A stretch of DNA of 64,000 nucleotides from Kiloniellaceae bacterium (lineage in GTDB: Bacteria > Pseudomonadota > Alphaproteobacteria > Kiloniellales > J153), in contig JAJFGJ010000003.1 in NCBI GenBank assembly GCA_021776175.1, positions 208,233 to 272,232 of the forward strand. The letters are read 5' to 3'. A model generated the notes under the pieces. That model was not told the origin of the DNA. It saw only the letters and a list, made by a program, of their open reading frames with translations, and searched no databases. Shown piece by piece: positions 59,916 to 64,000 of the stretch (within the stretch, counting starts at the first letter, position 1; each line of letters starts with the position of its first letter). The position numbers and the translations under genes were made by a program.

Positions 59916-60463
59916 CTGGGCACGTGGGCATCGCCCGGCACCCGCTAAGGCGCGCGTGCGGCGGCGCCGCCGCGGTGGAGTTCGTCCTCGTGCTGCCGCT
60001 GCTCCTCGCCGTCTTCGCTCTGGTTTTCGATGGCGGACGAATGCTGGCGGACTACCATGCGGTTTCAAAGTCCGTGCGCGACGCCGCCCGTTTTCTGGCC
60101 CGGACGGAGGCGGGTTCGGGTACTTGCGCGCCAGGGAATTTAGATCGCGGCCGGGCGAACGTGGCCGGCGCCGTGCGCTTGGTCATGACCGGACGTATCG
60201 ACGGCGATCCCGCCACCGACAATCTGGTCGGCGGATGGCGTTCCGAAGACTTGAGCGAGGCGGCGACGGGAGTCGGAGTCTCGCTCGAATGCCTGGACAA
60301 GGCCGGTTCCGCGCTCAACGGCCTTTACGAGGACGCCGTGGCTATCCCCGTGGTGACCGTTCGCGCACGTGTACCGTTCCGGTTCGGCCCCGCGCGCGTG
60401 CTCGGCCTCGGTCCGGGGCTCTCCTTGAGTGTCGCGCACAAAAGCACCGTGACCGGGGTCTAG
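59912..60463 (+). CDS. tadE: TadE-like minor pilin (first)
   Basis: This 183-residue pseudopilin-like protein has the TadE signature GAAAVEFVLVLPLLLAVFAL near residue 18, with the Glu and hydrophobic stem. It is followed by DYHAVSKSVRDAARFLARTE and one Cys pair. Tad systems normally require TadE or TadF for pilus biogenesis. It is linked to the TadG-like gene by an ATGA overlap. A second TadE-like gene starts six bases after its stop. Confidence 0.88.
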   Translation: MTGHVGIARHPLRRACGGAAAVEFVLVLPLLLAVFALVFDGGRMLADYHAVSKSVRDAARFLARTEAGSGTCAPGNLDRGRANVAGAVRLVMTGRIDGDPATDNLVGGWRSEDLSEAATGVGVSLECLDKAGSALNGLYEDAVAIPVVTVRARVPFRFGPARVLGLGPGLSLSVAHKSTVTGV

Positions 60464-60469
60464 AAAGGC

Positions 60470-61051
60470 ATGGAACACAGAGGGGTCAAAGGCATATCGA
60501 CGGTCGAATTCGCACTTGTGACTCTTGTGTTTTTGATCGCGGTTTTGGGCATTGTCGATTTCGCCCGTGCTCTTTGGCAGTGGAACCTGGCGGTGCGTGC
60601 GACACAAGCCGGGGTCCGGGCGGCCATCGTGCGCGATTTCGCGGCCCTGAACTTCCACCGCTTCGACGGCACCTTGTCCGCCCCGATCGGCGGCCAGGTC
60701 CCAGCGTCGGCGATAACGCCCAATCCCACGATTTGCACGCGCGATGGCTGCGGTGCGTCGCTCACGTCCTTGGATGCGGTCTTGCTCGACGCCGCCGCTT
60801 TCGCCCGCATCGTGGCGCCCATGCGCGCCACCGACCGGCGGATCGCCGCCGGAGATGTTATCGTCGAGTACCGTCATGTTGGCCTGGGCTTGGCGGGCAA
60901 TCCGTCTGGACCGGATATCGATCCGGTCATCACCGTGCGTCTGCGCGATCAGCGCTTCGAGTTCCTGGCCCTTTCGTTTCTTGAGCTTCCCGCGATCGTG
61001 CTGCCGGATTTCCGGGCCAGCCTGACGGCGGAAGACGGCCATGGCTCATGA
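60470..61051 (+). CDS. TadE-like minor pilin (second)
   Basis: This 193-residue protein begins with a short basic leader and KGISTVEFALVTLVFLIAVL. It then has DFARALWQWNLAVRATQAGV, a TadE/TadF pattern. Its C-terminal domain has two Cys in TICTRDGCGASL. It probably corresponds to TadF. Its end overlaps cpaE by four bases. Confidence 0.86.
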   Translation: MEHRGVKGISTVEFALVTLVFLIAVLGIVDFARALWQWNLAVRATQAGVRAAIVRDFAALNFHRFDGTLSAPIGGQVPASAITPNPTICTRDGCGASLTSLDAVLLDAAAFARIVAPMRATDRRIAAGDVIVEYRHVGLGLAGNPSGPDIDPVITVRLRDQRFEFLALSFLELPAIVLPDFRASLTAEDGHGS

Positions 61052-62289
61052 GGCGGGACATGGATAAGGGCGGTGAACTTCGTGTCGTGGCGATCATGCG
61101 CGACCGCGATAGCGCCGCCGCCCTGAGCGAGGTGTGCGATGGTATTTCGCGAATCCACCTTGTTCCGCACTATGGTTCCCTCGCCCAGGCGTTACAGGAT
61201 TCGGCGGCCCAGCCAAGCCCCGACACCGTGCTGCTGGAGATCGATCCCGAAGAGCCCGAGAGCATCCGGCACGCGGTGTCCACGCTTAGCGAGGCTTTTC
61301 CCGGCGTGCCGGTAATCGCGACCGCCGCCGGTGCCAAGATGGAGCACACGCGCCTTCTCATGCGGCTGGGCGTGGTGGACTTGATTCCCCAGCCGATTGA
61401 GCACCATGAACTCCTGAGCGTTTTGGACGATGTGCGCCGCCGCGCCCGGCGGGCAAATACGCCGCGGCGGCCGCCAAGCCGGGTCGCCGCGTTCTTGAAA
61501 GCCGGCGGCGGCTGCGGCGCGACAACCCTCGCGAGTCAAACGGCGGCGGCCCTGGCCATGCGGCGAGGCCAAGCGGAGTCCGGAGTTTGCCTGCTCGATC
61601 TCGACATGCAGTTCGGCACCGCGGCCTTGTCGATCGACCTGGACGACCGTGTGAGCCTGGCCGACTTGCTGGAGGCGCGCGAGCGAATTGACGGCGCCTT
61701 GCTGCGCAGTGTGATGGGCCATCACGAAAGCGGTCTGGATGTTTTGGCCGCGCCCCGGACCTTGCTGCCGCTCGACGCCCTGTCGACGGACTTCGCCGGC
61801 GACTGCCTGGCGCTCGCGCGCGCCGAGTACCGGACGGTCGTGCTCGATCTTCCCTCGGCCTGGACGGCGTGGACATTCGCGGCGCTGAAGCAATGCGACC
61901 TGATCGTGCTGGTGGCGCAACTCAGCGTATCTTCATTGCATTGCGCGCGCCGTCAGCTTCAAGGGCTTCACGAGCACGGTCTGGGCGGAACCCCCCTGCG
62001 TCTGGTTCTGAACCGCCGCGATCGTTCTTGGGGCGCCGCTTCGCGGCGCCGGGAGGCGGAACAGGCGCTGGGCCGGCGATTCGATTTCTCGGTGGCCGAT
62101 GACGAACGGAGGATGAGGGATGCCCTCAACCGCGGCGTGCCGGTGGCCAAGCTTGCCCGCCGATCGCGCGTGAACAGGGATCTCGAGCGCTTGGCCGACG
62201 GTATGGCCCTGGCCTTGGCGGGTGGGTCCGAGGTTCCGGCCGCGCCCCTGAAGGTGGGCGGCCGCATCGCCGTGGGTGAGGGGGCATGA
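61048..62289 (+). CDS. cpaE: Tad pilus localisation ATPase CpaE/TadZ
   Basis: This 413-residue protein has an N-terminal receiver-like domain (LRVVAIMRDRDSAAALSEVC, VIATAAGAKMEHTRLLMRLG) and a ParA/MinD-type domain. The Walker A is variant: AAFLKAGGGCGATTLASQTA lacks the usual Lys before Thr-Thr, as in other TadZ proteins. CLLDLDMQFGTAALSIDLDD and VVLDLPSAWTAWTFAALKQC follow. It is thought to place the pilus at the pole. ATG at 61060 is an alternative start. Confidence 0.92.
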   Translation: MRRDMDKGGELRVVAIMRDRDSAAALSEVCDGISRIHLVPHYGSLAQALQDSAAQPSPDTVLLEIDPEEPESIRHAVSTLSEAFPGVPVIATAAGAKMEHTRLLMRLGVVDLIPQPIEHHELLSVLDDVRRRARRANTPRRPPSRVAAFLKAGGGCGATTLASQTAAALAMRRGQAESGVCLLDLDMQFGTAALSIDLDDRVSLADLLEARERIDGALLRSVMGHHESGLDVLAAPRTLLPLDALSTDFAGDCLALARAEYRTVVLDLPSAWTAWTFAALKQCDLIVLVAQLSVSSLHCARRQLQGLHEHGLGGTPLRLVLNRRDRSWGAASRRREAEQALGRRFDFSVADDERRMRDALNRGVPVAKLARRSRVNRDLERLADGMALALAGGSEVPAAPLKVGGRIAVGEGA

Positions 62290-63704
62290 CCAGGCTTCGG
62301 CACGGCGCGCCCCTGGGCGAAGCGGGAGTCGCCGCTTTCGAGCCATCGGCCGGCAAAGCCGTGCCTTTCGGTTTTGCCGAAACCCCGGCGCGCTATGCCG
62401 CTCCCGCGCTCCCGCGCCACATCGACGCGCCACAGCGCTACACCGAGTTGAAAATGTCGTTGCACCACGGCTTGCTCGACATGCTCAATCTCGCGGCCAT
62501 AGAGGCCATGCCGCGCGAGGATTTCCAGCGCGAGATCGGCGAGATCGTGCGCGAATTGCTGGACCGGGACCCGGCGCCGCTCAATCTGATCGAGCGAACT
62601 CAACTGGTCGAGGACGTTCTCGACGAGTTGACCGGATTGGGACCGCTGGAGCCGCTTCTGAAGGACGCCAGTGTCACCGACATACTAATCAATACCCACC
62701 GGCACGTTTTCGTCGAGCGCGCCGGTCAGCTCGAATTGACTCCCGTTCGCTTTAAGGACGACCGGCATCTTCTCAGGATCATCGATAAAATAGTTTCCGC
62801 GGTCGGCCGCCGGATAGATGAATCCCAACCCATGGTCGATGCCCGCCTCGCCGATGGGTCGCGCGTCAACGCGATCGTCCCGCCGCTCGCGGTCGATGGG
62901 CCTTTGTTGTCGATCCGTAAGTTCGCGCGCTCGAGCATCGATATGGACCGCCTGGTCGAATTAGGCACAATTCCGGCGGCTCTGGTTCCCCTGCTGCGGG
63001 GCATCGTGCGGTGTCGGCGCAACATCGTGATCTCGGGCGGCACAGGCAGCGGTAAAACCACGCTGCTCAATGCCCTGTCCGCCTTTATCGGCGCGCGCGA
63101 GCGTATCGTGACCATCGAGGATGCGGCCGAATTGCAATTGCAGCAGATGCATGTCGCCCGCCTGGAAACCCGGCCCGCCAACATCGAAGGCAAGGGCGCG
63201 GTCGCGCAGCGCGATCTGGTGCGTAACGCGCTTCGCATGCGCCCCGACCGCATCGTTGTCGGCGAGGTCAGGGCGGGCGAGGCCTTCGACATGATGCAGG
63301 CCATGAACACGGGTCACGAAGGATCCATGACCACGATCCACGCCAACTCGTGCCGCGACGCCTTGCTGAGGCTGGAACAGATGCTGGCCATGTCGGGGAT
63401 CGATCTGCCCGCGCGCACCATGCGCGGGCAAATCGCGACCGCGCTGCATGTCGTTATTCAGTTGGAGCGCATGAGCGACGGCCGCCGCCGCATGGTAAGC
63501 CTGAGCGAGATCACGGGCCTTGAGGGCGAGGTCGTGACCATGCATGAGATTGCCTGTTTTCAGCGCGAATCGACCGATCGTGACGGCACCGTGTGCGGTG
63601 TCTACCGGGCGTCCGGCGTGCGCCCGGCCTTCATGCGGGTGCTGGACACCTACGGCATCGACATCGCGGGCGAGACCTTCGATCCCGAACGGACCTTGGG
63701 CTAG
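62286..63704 (+). CDS. cpaF: Tad pilus assembly ATPase CpaF/TadA
   Basis: This 472-residue cytoplasmic ATPase drives Flp pilus extension and retraction. It has Walker A VISGGTGSGKTTLLNALSAF near residue 252, the Asp box MRPDRIVVGEVRAGEAFDMM and the His box GHEGSMTTIHANSCRDALLR. The N-terminal domain has LTGLGPLEPLLKDASVTDIL. ATGA overlap with cpaE and 14 bases to tadB show one operon. Confidence 0.96.
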   Translation: MTRLRHGAPLGEAGVAAFEPSAGKAVPFGFAETPARYAAPALPRHIDAPQRYTELKMSLHHGLLDMLNLAAIEAMPREDFQREIGEIVRELLDRDPAPLNLIERTQLVEDVLDELTGLGPLEPLLKDASVTDILINTHRHVFVERAGQLELTPVRFKDDRHLLRIIDKIVSAVGRRIDESQPMVDARLADGSRVNAIVPPLAVDGPLLSIRKFARSSIDMDRLVELGTIPAALVPLLRGIVRCRRNIVISGGTGSGKTTLLNALSAFIGARERIVTIEDAAELQLQQMHVARLETRPANIEGKGAVAQRDLVRNALRMRPDRIVVGEVRAGEAFDMMQAMNTGHEGSMTTIHANSCRDALLRLEQMLAMSGIDLPARTMRGQIATALHVVIQLERMSDGRRRMVSLSEITGLEGEVVTMHEIACFQRESTDRDGTVCGVYRASGVRPAFMRVLDTYGIDIAGETFDPERTLG

Positions 63705-63718
63705 GGGGCGGCGAAGTC

Positions 63719-64000
63719 ATGGACCAAGGCCTCCTGGAATACGGATTTTATGTAGCGGTTTTTATGTCGGTTGTGCTGTTTGCCTATGGTCTTTTGACGT
63801 TTTATGACGCTAAGCGCATGGGAATGTCGGCGCTACGCCGGCGTTTCCGCGCCAGGGTGCCGGCCCAGGACGTTCCTTCGAATCCTGGAAACCTACGGAG
63901 CGAACGGCGCGATATGGCGCGCGATTCGGGCGTCCGGGCGGGTCTGCCGCGGCGCCTCGCCCGGGCTCTGGATCGGGCGGGATTGCCTTATTCGGTCAAC
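63719..64000 (+). CDS. tadB: Tad inner-membrane protein TadB, N-terminal part
   Basis: Ninety-four codons are in the window. The N-terminal membrane helix is YGFYVAVFMSVVLFAYGLLT, followed by a basic cytoplasmic segment and LPRRLARALDRAGLPY. This is how TadB proteins begin before the T2SSF domain. The rest lies past the end of the window. The ATG at 63719 follows the cpaF stop by 14 bases with a GGGGGCGG purine-rich site upstream. Confidence 0.85.
   Translation, partial: MDQGLLEYGFYVAVFMSVVLFAYGLLTFYDAKRMGMSALRRRFRARVPAQDVPSNPGNLRSERRDMARDSGVRAGLPRRLARALDRAGLPYSVN

Noticed and set aside
1..64000. CRISPR arrays, phage or insertion sequences
   Set aside because: No regularly spaced repeats, cas genes, transposases, integrases or phage structural genes were seen.

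Overview
This GC-rich 64 kb window reads as a chromosomal segment of an alphaproteobacterium, most likely Rhodospirillales-like. This rests on the class I PHA synthase, the hom-glpX-recJ order, the DUF1194 and DUF1491 proteins, the CtrA-like receiver and the alpha-type Tad/Cpa pilus genes. It is an inference from gene content; no 16S gene is present. Most of the window is densely packed, with ATGA-type start/stop overlaps and several tail-to-tail gene pairs with almost no gap. There is no CRISPR array, phage or complete insertion sequence.

Layout. 0-9 kb holds an MFS transporter tail, a VOC protein, metY with a CoA-binding protein, an ECHDC3-type crotonase, a thioesterase, rplM-rpsI, argC, a gamma carbonic anhydrase, a small ArfA-like ORF and phaC. 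9-17.5 kb holds an OmpA-type lipoprotein, hom-glpX-recJ, a VWA protein, tRNA-Glu, small unknowns, an MlaC-like protein and a cell-wall hydrolase. 18-23.1 kb is accessory: a PAS histidine kinase, a histidine-ammonia-lyase homologue lacking the MIO-forming triad, an orphan TAXI binding protein, and a candidate structured small RNA with an FNR-type box and an intrinsic terminator. 23.2-31.1 kb holds a YcaQ-type glycosylase and a nucleobase salvage island: upp facing an operon of BMP-type ABC transporter plus cytosine deaminase, with a RutR-like operator upstream.

31.4-44 kb is a nearly complete type II secretion system (gspO, E, F, G, H, I, J, then L, M, a short C/N-like protein, D and K). It is interrupted on the opposite strand by a receiver-PilZ protein. 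44-49.3 kb, on the minus strand, is an operon joining an RsbU-type phosphatase, an RsbW-type kinase and a STAS protein to an MlaE-MlaF-MlaD-lipoprotein phospholipid transporter. This suggests lipid transport under partner-switching control. 49.3-53.6 kb has an AT-rich spacer, a divergent receiver and a 1111-residue BTAD/AAA/TPR regulator. 53.7-64 kb holds galE and a Tad (Flp) pilus locus: flp, cpaB, cpaC, a short cpaD-like lipoprotein, a large TadG-like protein, two TadE-like proteins, cpaE, cpaF and the start of tadB.

The most unusual items are the MIO-less lyase, the adjacent FNR-box RNA candidate, the partner-switch/Mla operon and the RutR-like operator over the pyrimidine salvage genes. 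All functions come from reading motifs; no database search or folding program was run.
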